The position numbers were made by a program, and so were the translations under genes. From Proteles cristata cristata (taxonomy: Eukaryota > Chordata > Mammalia > Carnivora > Hyaenidae), in NCBI GenBank assembly GCA_017311185.1, contig JAESUZ010005537.1:620001-684000 (forward strand): a stretch of 64,000 bases of DNA. Direction: 5' to 3'. Under the pieces are notes generated by a model. It had not been told where the DNA came from. It was given only the letters and a program-made list of their open reading frames with translations, and did not search any database. Position 1 is the first letter of the stretch; each line of letters starts with the position of its first letter. Of this stretch, positions 33,111-46,094 are shown piece by piece.

Positions 33111-34813
33111 GTACTAGATATACCATAGTTTATAACTGCCTCTGCTAGTATTCAACATTCAGAAACTGTAACAAAGAAAGAAGATTGGGTTAGTTATTTT
33201 AGGTTTGGTATAATCAAAGGAACTTCATAGCACTATTGAAATAGATGATTATGTGTTCATCTGGGTCTGGAGGTAAGAGATATTAAAAATGTGTGAAAGT
33301 TTGAAGAAAAAGAGTCCAGGGAGTGAGAAGTTAGGAGGGCAAGTAGCAGATTCAGTGAGAATAAAAGAAGTACAATGAGGAAAAGTAGTTTTGTTCAGCA
33401 AGGGATTTTCAGAGTTTGGGATGCAATGGATCTGCCTAATGATGAAATCTAAGATTAGGTGAGTAAAGGTAATTAAAGCTGAGAAATAGAAGTCTGAGTC
33501 CATGGTCTTGGAAATCTTCACTGCTTGAACATTTTATTAAACCTCAAAGGTCCTTGCTTGTGCTAACATTCCTGCTTCTGTGCATCAGTGTGATGTCATA
33601 GAGATGGATGAAATGTGATAGGGTAGAAAAATTCTGAATGACTTGTTGAGGTCATTGAACAAGGTGGGAGAAGGTCTGGGAACATATCAATAGCTGCAGA
33701 AGGAAGATGAGGAAATAATCAGATGGTGCTGGTTTGTATGAAACTCAGGGACTCATTTTTCCAATTGGGAAAATATTTTTTCCCTGTTTATCTACTTTTT
33801 AAAAATACTTGACTCTTTTCCCTTCTATGTCACATTTGTATTTTATTAGAATAGATACCCTTAGTGAGTAGAGAAGGAAAGGGTTGAGAAAGTAGAGAGG
33901 AAAGTAGGATTGATAGGTTTTTTAAATGATTAAAGTTAGAAATAAAAAGATTCTCTAACTGTCCATTTTCTGTAATATTGGAAATCTTATAATTTTAGAT
34001 AATGAGTCAGGAGGTCTTCTGTTTTTTACTAGTAACCCAAGTTTTAAGGAACTTATAAGACAGAGACTAAATAAAATGTTATCCTAATAATGCAAAAAAG
34101 TTTGGAAATATAACATTTGTTTTTAAAAATTTTAGACTACTAACCAGTTTTACTGGCAGAGTACTATTCATTAGAATTTATATGTGTCTTTCATGTCTTT
34201 TCACCTTTATAAAAATATGGAACCAGAATTAAGATGGAATGGCTATTGGTCATTGAATTGTAAAGGTTTGGTTTGAAAGAGATCTTAAAATCCTAATAAG
34301 TAATGCATTTCATGAAAACCTGTATAAAACTCTTTTCCAGATGTTTACATATGCATATAATCATAGCAGTATAAATGAAACTTATTTTATGTTTTCTCCA
34401 TAAAGATTTCATAAGCAACTAATTAGCCATGTGTATTTGTAACATCACTAAAGAGGTCCTCTTAAACTATATAGCCAATTACTTGGATACTTTTAATTAT
34501 AAATGATAAGCCAATGCTTACATTAATTTTTTAGTATATTAAAAACTAATTTTTCTGACCTTGTTTCTTAGATTTTTCAATGATTAAATATTGGGCTTGT
34601 TAGACTTAATACCATATATCTGATTAACTACTAGACGAAGAGCTAGCTAGGATACATAGGAAAGACTAATCTAGTTGGCTTTGATAGATTATTTGGGCCT
34701 TAAATTAATTAAAAAAATGTTTTCCTACCTGTAGCTTATATATAGATAGATATATCTACATATATTTCTAAATATGCCTTCTGCCTAAGTTAACTTTTAT
34801 TTTGTATGTTTAG
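33111..34813 (+). other. SPATA6 intron stretch, nothing classified
   Basis: No gene, RNA or clear repeat was seen in this AT-rich stretch. Confidence 0.5.
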
Positions 34814-35107
34814 GATAAATTTATTTACCATACGGCTCCAGTTGAAAAATCACACGGCAGACTGCAAAGCAGAACATCAAGATCACAGAAGAAAAAATCC
34901 AAGTCACCTGAGAGAAATAAATACTGCATAAATGCAAAAAACTACGAACAGCCTACAATTTCTTCAAAATCACACTCTCCATCTCCCTACACAAAAAGAC
35001 GCATGTGTGAGCTATCTGAAGACACCAGGCGGCGGCTGGCCCATTTAAATCTGGGACCCTATGAATTCAAAAAAGAAACAGATAAACCTCCATTTGTGAT
35101 TAGACAT
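34814..35107 (+). CDS. SPATA6: SPATA6 internal exon D (294 bp, basic Ser-rich region)
   Basis: This is the longest coding exon in the window, 98 codons, phase 0-0. It begins DKFIYHTAPVEKSHGRLQ after the acceptor GTATGTTTAG and ends PPFVIRH before the donor CAT|GTATGT. The middle is strongly basic and Ser-rich: RTSRSQKKKSKSPERNKY, then KSHSPSPYTKRR, which look like nuclear-localisation or phosphorylation-prone stretches (inference). The C-terminal part has the conserved segment EDTRRRLAHLNLGPYEF. No membrane segment is present. The frame is open throughout and agrees with SPATA6 at nearly every position I can recall. Confidence 0.95.
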
Positions 35108-35940
35108 GTATGTGTTCTCTTAAACATTTCCATTTGAAACTGATCTAATCTATTCTTTCATTAAAATATTATTCTTGAAACTTCTTTCACTTCTAGCTTC
35201 TATTAATAATTTTCTTTCCTGAACTGTTAGCCTAACAATCTAAAATGGAGAATTAGCTTAGAGTAAAAGAACATTCTTTTGTCAGTCTTTAAACCTGACA
35301 GAGATCAAGTTCCATTATGAATGCCTTGGTAAGTCTTTTAAGTACCCATTTGCTTGCTTCTTATACACTGGACAGTGTAATAACTCTACAAATTGAACTT
35401 AGATGTAATTGACATTAGGGCTAAAATGGCAGAGGAGGGTATTAAAAGAAGACCAACTTTTCTTTATGAAAAAGAGGACTCCCCTTTTCTAGCCTTTTTG
35501 AAAATTATAATGGAAAGTAGTTTCCTTTGATATTATGTCCCTTGGTTAAATCGTATATAATGGATCTTTGAAGCAAACCATTATTTGATGGGGATGAGAA
35601 GGTCTTTGAAAGTGAAGAGAGTTAACTTAGGGTTGTATAGTTCTAATCTTTCCATACGGAAGCCTGCTTTTAATATGGTTGAAGCTTAGAACTTGTGTTC
35701 ATGTGATAGTTAAGTAGACTGGTTAATTTTAAGGGTCTGTAATATTTCAGAATATGTAATAAAGGACTTTCTTAGAATTCTCATAGTTTCTTGAATTTTT
35801 GCAAAGAATTTTTATCTTAAAAGTATTTCTTTAACAAAACCTTCCAAATCAATAAAAATTACTCATAAATATATGTAATAATAACAGTGAACATTAAGTT
35901 TTAAGTGCCTGTAGAAGCAAAATGACTTTTGGGATTATCT
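35108..35940 (+). other. SPATA6 intron D-E start, nothing classified
   Basis: AT-rich DNA with no recognised element. Confidence 0.5.
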
Positions 35941-35956
35941 ATATAAAGTTATTTCT

Positions 35957-36200
35957 TTTCTTTAAAAATGTTTATGTATTAATTTTTGAGAGAGCCAGAG
36001 AGAGAGAGAGACAGAGAGAGCCGGTGAATAGGGGAAGGGCAGGGAGGGAGAGGGAGGAAGAGGAAAGGGAGAGTCCCTAGCAACCTCCGCACTATGAGCA
36101 TAGAGTCTGATGCCGGGCTTGAACTCATGAATTGTGAGGTCATGGCCTGAGCCAAAGTCAAGAGTTGTATGCTTATCCGACTGAGCCACCTCGTCGTGCC
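35957..36200 (-). mobile_element. SINE, antisense
   Basis: It is flanked by TAAAGTTATTTCT at 35944-35956 and 36201-36213. The AG tract is expanded. Confidence 0.94.
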
Positions 36201-36488
36201 TAAAGTTATTTCTGACTTTATGCCTAAATCATTTTTTCTAAATTCTAATATGTAAATATAAATGTAAACATGTAATTATGCTCCTTTGATGGGCTAATGG
36301 GTTTTTAGAAAATACACCACCTGAAAGGTTAGATTTTTTTGTGTGATGTCTAAAAAAATGTTAGGTGAATTACATTTAAGGAACATTTCTTTCCACTTTT
36401 ATATTTTGACTATGAGTCCTTTATTTTTTTAAACTAGTGTAACAGATTTTTTTAATTGTAAAAAGAAAACTTATAATGGCTACTTTTA

Positions 36489-36705
36489 TTTTTTTTTATT
36501 TTTTTATTTATTTCTAGGAGAGAGAGAGAGAGACAGCGTGAGCAGGGGAGGGTCAGAGAGAAAGGGAGTCACAGACTGAAACAGGCTCCAGGCTCCGAGC
36601 TGGCAGTCAGCACAGAGCCCGACGCGGGGCTCGAACCCACGAACCGCGAGATCATGACCTAAGTGAAAGTCGGACGCTTAACCGACTAAGCCACCCAGGC
36701 GCCCC
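36489..36705 (-). mobile_element. Young-subfamily SINE, near-consensus
   Basis: The perfect duplication ATAATGGCTACTTTTA is at 36473-36488 and 36706-36721. It has the marks TTTCTAGGAGAGAG, GGGAGGGTCAGAG and GCTGGCAGTCAGC. The head end is CCACCCAGGCGCCCC. Confidence 0.97.
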
Positions 36706-37299
36706 ATAATGGCTACTTTTAAATGCTAATATTTTATTGAGATTATTATGATTATTTTGTCTTATTTCTACAGAATTTGTTTATAGGTCTGGTCACATTT
36801 TTTGTTGTTTTTTTGAGCTGTATCCAGATAAGATTTATTTGCTTGTTTGATAGCAGTTTCAGAAAACCTCTAATTTTATGACTAGTTACAGTTGTAAATT
36901 AAGTTGAAAAGAAAGGATATATTAAATTCTAACCTGCAGGAATAGTAGCATTTTAATTAAAATGCCTATGTGTAAAGATATAACCAGTAATATTTATTGG
37001 GAGTTAGCCACAAAATTGTTTAGAGAAATAACTGCTCTTAAAATGCTTACTAAATTATTGTTTTTCACATCAGTGTTCAAAATGGAATAATCCTAATCCT
37101 GTTTGGTATAAACTTTAATGTTTTTATTTAAGAGATTTCCCTTGCCGCTTTTCAATGCACAGGAAAAAAATGTGTACTCCTAGCCTATAGTTAGAAAGTT
37201 GCTTATGTTATTACATAAGAAACTGGATTTTTCCAATTGTATTTGCACAGAAATGTCCCCCCCCCCCATAATTATTTATGATTTTAAAAGCACTTAACA

Positions 37300-37530
37300 G
37301 GGGTGCCTGGGTGGCTCAGTCAGTTAAGCATCTGACTTCGATTCAGGCCATGATCTTACGGTCCATGGGTTTGAGCCCTGCAGGTGGACAGCTCAGAGCC
37401 TGGAGCCTGCTTTAGATTCTGTCTCTCCCTCTCTCTCTGCCCCTCCCCTGCTCACACTCTGTCTCTGCCTCTGTCTGTCTCTCAAAAATAAATAAAACAT
37501 TAAAATAAACAAATGAGTAAATAAATAGAA
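37300..37530 (+). mobile_element. SINE, sense, with a small central deletion
   Basis: The head is GGGGTGCCTGGGTGGCTCAG. GAGCCCTGCAGGTGGACAGC shows that about 15 bases after the B box are missing. Flanks AAAAGCACTTAACA and AGAAGTATTTAACA look like a diverged target duplication. Confidence 0.9.
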
Positions 37531-37744
37531 GTATTTAACAAATTGATGACATTTTAATTTCATACATGCACATGTAAAAAGTTAAGACTTTTAGGAAAGA
37601 CATTCTAGTTTTACATGCCTTGTATGAAAAACAGTCATAAAGAGTAAGGGGCAGTTTCAAGAAAGCAAACAACATGCCCCCAAACAAACTGGAACGACCA
37701 TTCCAGAAAAATTACACGGAATTATTTTCTTTTTTGTTTATACA

Positions 37745-39200
37745 AAATAGGATCTTTTTTTCCTATCATGTAAAATACTTGTAACATGAAATTTACCATT
37801 TCAACCATTTGAAAGTATATAATTCAGTGACACATTCATATTGTGCAACTGTCACTACTATCTAGTTGCAGAATGTTTTCATCCTCCCGAACAGAAACCC
37901 TGGACTCACGAAGCATTCACTCACCCCCTCTCCCTTTCCTCAGCCACTGGCAACCACCAATCTACTTTCTATGTGGATTTTCCTCTTTTGCCATTTCACC
38001 TAAGTGGAATCACACAAAATGTAGACTTTTCTGTCTGCCTTTTTCCATTGAGCACAGTGTTTTCGAGTTTCGTTAATGGTATAGCATGTATCAGTACTTG
38101 ATCCTTTTTTGGTTGACTAATATTTCATTGTATGGACACATACCACATTTTGTTTATCCATTCTTCTGTTGATAGATGGACTTTTCTCACCTTTGGGTTA
38201 TGTGAGTAGTGCTTCTATGCATGTTAATACACAAGTTTCCATTTGAGTACCTGTTTTAGTGCTGCTTGTTTCAGTACCTAGGAGTAGAATCACTGGGTCA
38301 CTGGTGTGTGGTATACATGTTTCTAGCTTGGTGAGAAATTGTCAAACTGTTTTCCACAGTGGTGGTCGCATTTTATATCATCCCCAGCAATGTTTCAGGC
38401 TTCACTTTATCCACCTTCTCACTAACACTTATTTTTGTTTTGTTTTCTTTGTATTATAGCCATCTTAGGGGGTATGGAGTTATCTCTCATTGTGGGTTTC
38501 TTTTTTTCCCTATTGTGGTTTTGATTTGCATTTCCTTAATAAGTAATGATGTTGAGCATCTTTTCATGTGCTTGTTGGGCATTTCCATATTCCCTTTGGA
38601 GAAATGTTCATTCAAGTTCTTTGTCTACTTTTAATTGGGTTGTTTATTTTTTGTTGTTGTTGAATTGTCAAGTTTCTTTATATAGTTGGGATTCTAGATC
38701 TTTATCAGGTATAATCTATAAATACTTTTCTCATTCTGTGGCTTGTCTTTTCACTCTCCTTTTTTAAAAATTTATTTTTTAAATTATGGTAAAATATACA
38801 CAATATAAAGTTTACCATTTTAATCCATTTTAAGTGAATAGCTCAGTGGCGTTAAGTATGTTTACATCATGAAGTAGTAGATCTCACTCTGATTTTGATT
38901 TGCATTTCCCTAATGATTAGCGATATTGAACGTTTTTTCTTGTGCTTTATTGGTCATTGTATATCTTTTGGAGACATGTGTATTTAAGTTCTTTGCTTGC
39001 TTTTTAACTCAGGGTCTTTTTTTAAGTTGTAGAAGTTTCTTTATATATTTTGGATATTAATGCCTTAACAGATAATTATTTGCAAAATTATTTTTATTCC
39101 ATGGGTTGCTTTTCACTCTCTAAATATTGTCCTTTTATGTACAAAATTTTTAATTTTGATGAGTAGATCTACTCTTTTTATCGTTATATAATTTTGACTT
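37745..39200 (-). mobile_element. Old L1 fragments, two pieces in series
   Basis: Reversed L1M 3'UTR and ORF2-end text runs from 37780 (AAATTTACCATTTCAACCAT) to about 38765. A second 3'UTR start follows at about 38785 (TGGTAAAATATACACAATAT) and runs to about 39190. Two L1M copies or a duplication are possible. Confidence 0.7.
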
Positions 39201-39668
39201 TTTTATTCCTCATTAGAAAACATGCTTAACTATTGTTAAGTGTAGGCTGTGAGGCACACAGCATGTTGGTCTCTGAACACAGCCAAACAATGGCAGTGTT
39301 TGAATTCAACATCTATATAAGTAGCAAATGGCTAAATTTGCTTTTTTAAATGTGGCAAAATAGATACCTCTTTTTGTAACTTTGTAATGGAAAGCCACCT
39401 AGGTAATAAGACATTTTAAGTATAAATCTGTTCATTTGAAAGTAGACTCAACATATAATTAAACATTTCTGAAGTTTAATTTCAATTTTGTTTAAACATG
39501 AACAGCAAAAATACTTAACTGACTTCTGGCTTTGGAATATGCCTGAACCGTAATAGGCACTATCACATCAACCTGAAGACTACAGTCTACGTACTTGTTG
39601 ATTTTCTGGTGCCAGGAGACTGAAAGAACATTTAAGCTCTTTTTGACTTTGTTAAATCCTTCTTCTAG
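39201..39668 (+). other. Intron stretch before exon E
   Basis: Nothing classified apart from the acceptor of exon E. Confidence 0.45.
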
Positions 39669-39756
39669 GTTGACCCTCCAAGTCCCAGGGCTGATGCTTT
39701 ATTTGGATCTTCTGGCAGAGACTGTGAAAGAGATGGATGGTCTAGGATGCACAATG
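39669..39756 (+). CDS. SPATA6: SPATA6 internal exon E (88 bp)
   Basis: The exon starts in phase 0 after the acceptor CCTTCTTCTAG and reads VDPPSPRADALFGSSGRDCE then RDGWSRMHN. It ends with one extra base (G) before the strong donor G|GTAAGC. That G joins AT from exon F to make an Asp codon. The stretch is Pro/Ser/Asp-rich and probably disordered. It follows a 4.5 kb intron filled by three SINEs and old L1 sequence. The match to SPATA6 is clear, with Ala-Leu-Phe where I recall Thr-Leu-Leu in human. Confidence 0.92.
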
Positions 39757-40164
39757 GTAAGCTAGAAGTTATTTCTCTTCATTGCTTTGCTTGCCTTGGC
39801 TACAGTTAAGCCTTTAACTTGGCATCAATGAATAAAAGTAGAATCTTTGCTGTATTATTAGGTAATAAGGCATAGTGCTACTTTTTACAACTTGGGGGAC
39901 ACCCATATAGATACTCTAAAAAATAATAGAATTTTTGTGCTGCTATAAACTAATCTCCTTCTTTGAGACTCAACATAGAGAGTAGCATATTAAAGACTTA
40001 ATACCTTCTAGTGGAAAAAAACAACAACTTGATTTTGTTTTGCTCAACAGTTTCTAAATTTATTTGACTGTGGAACTATTTTCCTACCTTAACATATACT
40101 CCTTAGTCTGTGGAAAAGATTTGGGAAGCACCATAGTAAAAAGTTCAAAGATAATGGGTTTTGG

Positions 40165-40345
40165 ACACATAATTACACATATATTTGAATACTTGCTCTG
40201 TTGCTTATTTATAAATTGCACATTCTTGAACAAATCATTTTAACTACTTTGATCATCAGTATATTAAAGAATGAAGATAACAGAGTAAATGTGACCATGT
40301 ATAATGTTCTAGCACATAGGTCTTAGTAAATTTCAGCTGTCATTA
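40165..40345 (+). mobile_element. MIR SINE relic
   Basis: ATTCTTGAACAAATCATTTT and a TGTTCTAGCACATAGGTC-like end follow the MIR core order. Confidence 0.55.
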
Positions 40346-41258
40346 TAATACTATTTATTTATTATATTTCTGAAAAGATAATGCCTTTTATATTTAATTT
40401 ATAAGAATCTTTTTCATCACAGGTCCTGATTCTACTGGTTAGACAAATTACTTCTTAAGCTCAATGTGAAGATGATGTTTAGGAAAAAGACTAAATAGTA
40501 TTGTATAATTAGGGATATTTGAATGTTGTATCTATAGTCATTGACTAGTTGGCCAGCAACATTCCCCGGCAGCCCTTAAGTGAATTCAGTACACACTGAG
40601 AAAGGCATAGAAGAAGAAAAATGAGACAGAGTAAAAAATACAATCATAACTTGTAGTGAGCTCCCATCTCTTTCTGTTTCTAAACTGTAGTGTACAGTCT
40701 CTCTCTTTTTATAATGTGGAAATGAAACATTCTTCTCTGAGAACATGCAGAATTTGTGTTTCTTTATTCAGCTTTTTTAGCATTAACAGGGAGATAGATG
40801 TGGTAATTAATAAATCTTTTATAACTGTGGTATCAGATTATATGAAATTGGGAACAGAGGTTATACTCTGTTTCCTTTCTTGGAAGAAATTGATGGCCAT
40901 GGAAAATAAGGTTTAAGAACAAGAAAATTGTTGTTTCTTTGGAAGATGTTTTTAGAATGCATGTAAGCGTCTCATGTCTCTTGACAATTGTAATACAGTT
41001 TCCAGTAACTTGATCGACGCAGTCAGCTACCTATGTAGAAGTAGAATCAGAGAGGTCATTAGTGAGGTCCACATTTTTTTCTTGTAACTTTCTATTTAGA
41101 CATAATTTCAGACTTAAAAATTGAAATAGTATAAAGAATCCCCATATACGTTTCAGAATCCTCAAATGCTAATATTTGCTTCCCCTCTTCTTTTTTCTGT
41201 CTCCTTCCCCCTCCCTGCCTCCATCTCTATATGTATGTTTTTGTATAAACTTTCTTTT

Positions 41259-41463
41259 TTTTTTTAATTAGTTAATGTTTATTTTTGAGAGAGAGAGAAT
41301 GAGTCAGGGGAGGAACAGAGAGAGGGAGACACAGAATCTGAAGCAGGCTCCAGGCTCTGAGCTGTCAGCATAGAGCACAACACAAGGCTCAGACTCATGA
41401 ACCGTGAGATCATGACCTGAGCCAAAGTAGGACACTTAACCGACTGAGCCACCCAGGCGTCCC
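41259..41463 (-). mobile_element. SINE, antisense
   Basis: It is flanked by TAAACTTTCTTTT at 41246-41258 and 41464-41476. Confidence 0.94.
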
Positions 41464-41485
41464 TAAACTTTCTTTTGACAAGGAC

Positions 41486-41850
41486 ATTGATATGGACAGA
41501 ATTATGTTCCTCCAAGATTCTTATGTTGAAACTCTAACCTGAAATGTGCTGGTATTTGGAGATAGGGCTTTTGGAAGGTAATTACATTCAGATAAGGTGG
41601 GGCTCTCATGATAGGATCAGTGCCCTTATAAGAAGAGAAAAGATCTTTCTCTCTCTTCCTGTGAGGACACAGGCAGTAAGTAGATGGCTCCCTTCAGACC
41701 AAAACCAGAGCCTTCCCAGAACCTGACTGCACCGGCATGTGGATTTCAGACTTCCAGCCTCTGGAACTGTTAGAAACAGATGTCTGTTGTGTAAGCCCCC
41801 TAGTCTATGGCATTTTGTTATGGCAGCCTGAGGAGACTAATACAGATATT
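41486..41850 (+). mobile_element. MST-like (MaLR) LTR
   Basis: CTTATGTTGAAACTCTAACC, GAGATAGGGCTTTTGGAAGG, TGTGAGGACACAGGCA and GGCATTTTGTTATGGCAGCC appear in MST/MLT order. A solitary old LTR without genes. Confidence 0.78.
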
Positions 41851-41894
41851 ATCTTAAATGATGCAATTATGAAAAGCAGAAAATTAACAGTGAT

Positions 41895-41922
41895 ATAATA
41901 ATAATAATAATAATAATAATAA
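41895..41922 (+). repeat. (ATA)n trinucleotide repeat
   Basis: About nine ATA units. Confidence 0.95.
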
Positions 41923-43540
41923 CTAATCTATAAACCTAAATCACATTTTGCCACTTGTCCTAATAATATCTTTATAGCAAAAGAAATTCCACATCATGCA
42001 TGGCCTTTAGTTTCCATGTGTCTTTAGTTTTCTTTAAAATGGATCAGTTCTTTAATCTCTTTGTATTTGACGTTGATAATATGGAAGAGTTCAGGACAGT
42101 TATTTGATAGAATATCTCTCAATTTGGGTTTGATTTCTCCCCATAATTAGATTTAGATTATTCATTCCCCTGAGAATATAACAGAAGTGATGCATGCAAC
42201 ATGCCAGGAAGTATGTGACTGGTGATACTCATTTGCTGACTTAATTAAGATGGGGTCTGCTAGGTTTCTCTGTCACAAAGGTGCTATTTCTTCTCTTTAT
42301 AATTAATGGGGAGATACTCTGAGACTATTAAATCCTGTTGCTTTGACCCCTTTAGCATATATTGATGATTCTTGCCTGAAATAATTTATTACTGTAAAGT
42401 GTGCCAAACCGTGATTTTTTAAAATTCTATTATTCTTTGTACATTTATTACATGCCTTTCTACTATAAAGAAAGAATTTTTCCATTTCATCTCTCTGAAG
42501 TCCCTATTCTTTTGACTGCCTTTATCTTATTTTTATTTTATTTTATTTTTTCCTGTCTGATAATTGAGTGGTTGTGTTTTGGGATCTCATCCACATTGAA
42601 ATATATGTGAGAATTTCTTATTCTAGAATCTCTTGTGAAAGAATAAATTTTCATTAGTGACCATCTTACTTTAATGGAAATTCTTAAACATTTTCTTGCC
42701 TAAAATTTTTAAAGTTTTTATAGGATACTATTTCACCTCCATTGACTATTTTGGTCATCATAATAATTTCATGAGGATGAATTTAACTATATTTGATCAA
42801 GAAAAATGACAGAGACCTGGACAGGTTAAGTGGCTTGTTAGAGAGTTCCAGAACATCCCTAGTTGGTCTGAGGACCAGGGCTTCTCACCACAACTTCCTT
42901 CCTCCCACCACTCTCCTACTATTTTCTCTGCTTCCATTCAGATGTACTATTTTTTTAAGGTACATTTTTCAAGCACATTTTCTTTCTTTGGAATTTCTAT
43001 AATGGATCATTCTAATTTGTGCAGTCCTTTTGAAGAGGTGCAGCATGTCTTATGCTGCAGGAATGTTTGTAAGCTTTATCCAGTCATTGATGTTTTTGAA
43101 AAGGAAATTGAGGGCATCATCCTGGCCCCTTTTTTATTTGCTTAGAATTTGAAAAGACATTAGATTCTGTCTTCCCTTTGGAGGAAACTTCTCTTATTAC
43201 CTTCATTTGAAGATTCTTTTATGAGTTTCATTTATACCTAAGATTGTAATCTTTTATGAGTTTCCACTAATCCCTTTGTTTGATGGTTTTTGTTTGTAAA
43301 GTAAAATAAATTGGAAATTACATTGCAAATCCTAATATGTCATAACTTGAGTAGATAGCAATAAATGGTAACATTTTACTGTTCTGAGTAAAATAGCATA
43401 TAGTCATCATGTTTATACTTATTAGCAAAATATTTTGTTTCGGCTTTTAATTAAATGTGTGCCTCCTCATCTCACAGAGCAGTGGGCAGCTGAACCATGT
43501 CATTTTTAGGAATTCCTTTTTAAGTTTCTTCATTTCTCTA
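41923..43540 (+). other. SPATA6 intron stretch, nothing classified
   Basis: The short frames here have no recognisable product. Confidence 0.45.
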
Positions 43541-44085
43541 TTGTTTATTAAATATTTTTAACAGATTTAGTAAGCTATGACTTATATATCATAAAATTCA
43601 CCTGTTCTGAGCACAAAACAGAAGGATTTTGAATTTGCACCATTGTAAAATTGCTACAGTCCAGTTTTAGAATATCCAGAAGAGATTCCTCATGCCCATT
43701 TGTGATAAATTATATTCTCATCCTGAACCCCTGGATTGTTTCCACTTTTTGGCTATTATGAATGATTCTGTCTTGAACATTTGCACTGAAGTCTTTGCAT
43801 AGATGCATCTTTTTATTTCTTTTGAATAAATACCTAGGAATGGAATTGCCCATTAATCTAGTAAATTTATGTTTAACTTTTTAAGAAATTGCCAACTGTT
43901 TTCCAACATGGCTGTACCATTTTCCATTCCCACCAGCAGTATATGATGGCCCAATTTCTCCACATCTTTGATGACACTTGTTATTCCCTTTGTCTCACTG
44001 CAATTGTAATTTACACTTAACTAAATGGCATTGAATGTTTTCTTCATCTGCGTATTAGATATTTATCTTTCTTTGATGACCATCA
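43540..44085 (-). mobile_element. Old L1 3'UTR/ORF2-end fragment
   Basis: CCACTTTTTGGCTATTATGA, ATACCTAGGAATGGAATTGC and CCATTCCCACCAGCAGTATA are reversed L1 text. Confidence 0.78.
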
Positions 44086-44364
44086 CTCTTCCAGTCACTG
44101 ATAAGTTTGCTATTTGCTAAACTGCAGACAAGACAACAATAGTGAGGGGAAAGTCTGAAACTTTTGCTACTGATACTTCAGACAAAATTAGTAATGTAAT
44201 AAGAAAGATGAAAACATCAGAGGTCAGAGTAAACAGTTTCTGGTCAATGTATCACAAGTAAACCAGAGATAGAAAACCCATGCTATGTGTCTTTCCTTTT
44301 TAGAAGGTTGGATCCCCTGAGGGATATTAAATGCTGGTTTTATCTTATAAAGCTGGACATCTTA

Positions 44365-44573
44365 GGGGCACCTGGATGGCTCAGTCTGTTAAGTGCCAGA
44401 CTTCAGCTCCGGTCATGATCTTGCGGTTCATGGCTTCAAGCCCTGCGTCGGGCTCTGTGCTGACAGTTTGGAGCCTGGAGACTGCTTCAGATTCTGTATC
44501 TCCCCCTCTCTCTGCCCCTTCTCAGCTCACTCTCTCTCTCTCTCTCTCAAAAATAAATAAACGTTACAAAATG
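44365..44573 (+). mobile_element. SINE with 19-bp target duplication
   Basis: TATAAAGCTGGACATCTTA (44346-44364) and TATAAAGCTGGATATCTTA (44574-44592) differ at one base. Confidence 0.95.
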
Positions 44574-44970
44574 TATAAAGCTGGATATCTTAGCTTTGCT
44601 TCCAGTTAAAGAGACTGACATATAGCAAGTGCATGGCTGTGTGCTCCATGAATATTCACAGGAGAGCAGAAGCCAAGCTTAGGGTGTTAAATGGGCATTA
44701 GGATAGCAGTAGGGTAATTGCTGATAAAGGACCCCAGGGGCATGCTCTTTGAAGGTTCGTAGGTACACATATTCATCAACAGGAACGTTTTGCGATAGAG
44801 TAGCACTAACTACCAGAATGAAGTTCAATTCCTTGAAATTATGAAAAAGGAAGATGATGGTACCCTTCAAGGTAGGGTAGTATATACAGGTTGCCAAGGT
44901 ATGAACTGACTCATAAGAAACACATGTTGGCTGTAACCATCAGAATAGGGCTCAAGAATTAAATTGATAG

Positions 44971-45136
44971 AGGGTTCGAGCCCTGCATCAGGTTCTGTGC
45001 TGACAGCTCAGAGCCTGGAGCCTGTTTCAGATTCTGTGTCTCTCTCTCTCTTTCTGCCCCTCCCCCACTCATGCTGTGTCTCTCTTTGTCTCAAAATTAA
45101 ATAAAACAAAAAAAATTTTAGATAAAAAAATTTAAA
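44971..45136 (+). mobile_element. 5'-truncated SINE with target duplication
   Basis: It starts at the B box (AGGGTTCGAGCCCTGCATCA). AAGAATTAAATTGATAG (44954-44970) and AAGAATTAAGTTGATAG (45137-45153) show that it was truncated when it inserted. Confidence 0.92.
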
Positions 45137-45654
45137 AAGAATTAAGTTGATAGAAAGAATGAGCTGATACAAAGATGCTGAGTTTTAGATTAAAGCTCCT
45201 TAAGTCCTTCTTGCTTAAAGTCAGACTTGGTCCTTCAAGACTGATTCATATTTGAGCCTGTTGGGTGAGGGCCAACCGTGGAGAGAGGAAAGATGCAAAG
45301 GCTCTACGTTATAAGGCTACTCCCAATAAGGTTGGTGGTGACCTTCATACAAAAGTGGAGCTTAGTTTCTATAGTAGATGGTTGCTAAGGAAATATTGTG
45401 GTGACTGATTGCCACATTTTATTTTTAACCCATATGGTTAGTCACTCCTTGATATTTGACTAATTTAATTATATATCACACCATTTTGTTAACAAATCCA
45501 GAATCTGATATCATTTTTGAGCCTAAAGGCACTTTTATTTTCTTGGATGAACTAATCAAAGACCTTAGTTTCATTACTTTTTAGCTATATAGGAAGTCAG
45601 CTTCCTGAACTGTAAAGTAGAAAAAACATTTACTAGTTTCATGTATTCCATTAG

Positions 45655-46075
45655 TCTGCTCATGCTGCCATAACAAAATACCAAAGTCTGAGGCCTTAAA
45701 CAGAGATACGTATTTTTCTCACAGTTCTAGGGGCTGGGAAGTCCCAGATCGCGGTGCTAACAAAGTAGGTTTCATTCCGAGGTCTCTTCTCTTGACTTGT
45801 AAGAAGCTGCCATCTCACTGTATGCTCCCATGACCTCCCCTTTGTGTGTAGATGGAGAAAGAGACTGAGAGAGAGAGAGGGAGAGCATGCAAGCACAAGC
45901 TCTCTGGTGTCTCTTCTTAAAAGGGCACTCTTTTCACCATGAGGGACCTACCTTTGTGACCTATCTAATCCTAATTACTACCCCAAAATCCCATCCCCAA
46001 ATCCCATCACTTTGGGGGCTAGGGCTTCAACATATGAATTTTGAGAGAATATAACATTTAGTTCATAACATCTAC
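45655..46075 (-). mobile_element. MST/MLT-like (MaLR) LTR
   Basis: CTGCTCATGCTGCCATAACA, TTTCTCACAGTTCTAGGGGC and GGGCTTCAACATATGAATTT are the reversed order of this LTR class. An AG-rich block sits at 45855-45885. Confidence 0.75.
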
Positions 46076-46094
46076 TTGATGAGGTTATTAGAGA

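Noticed and set aside
37841..38101. 86-codon plus frame near SPATA6 exon E as an extra exon
   Set aside because: It lies in reversed L1M 3'UTR text and has no acceptor/donor pair in phase with SPATA6.
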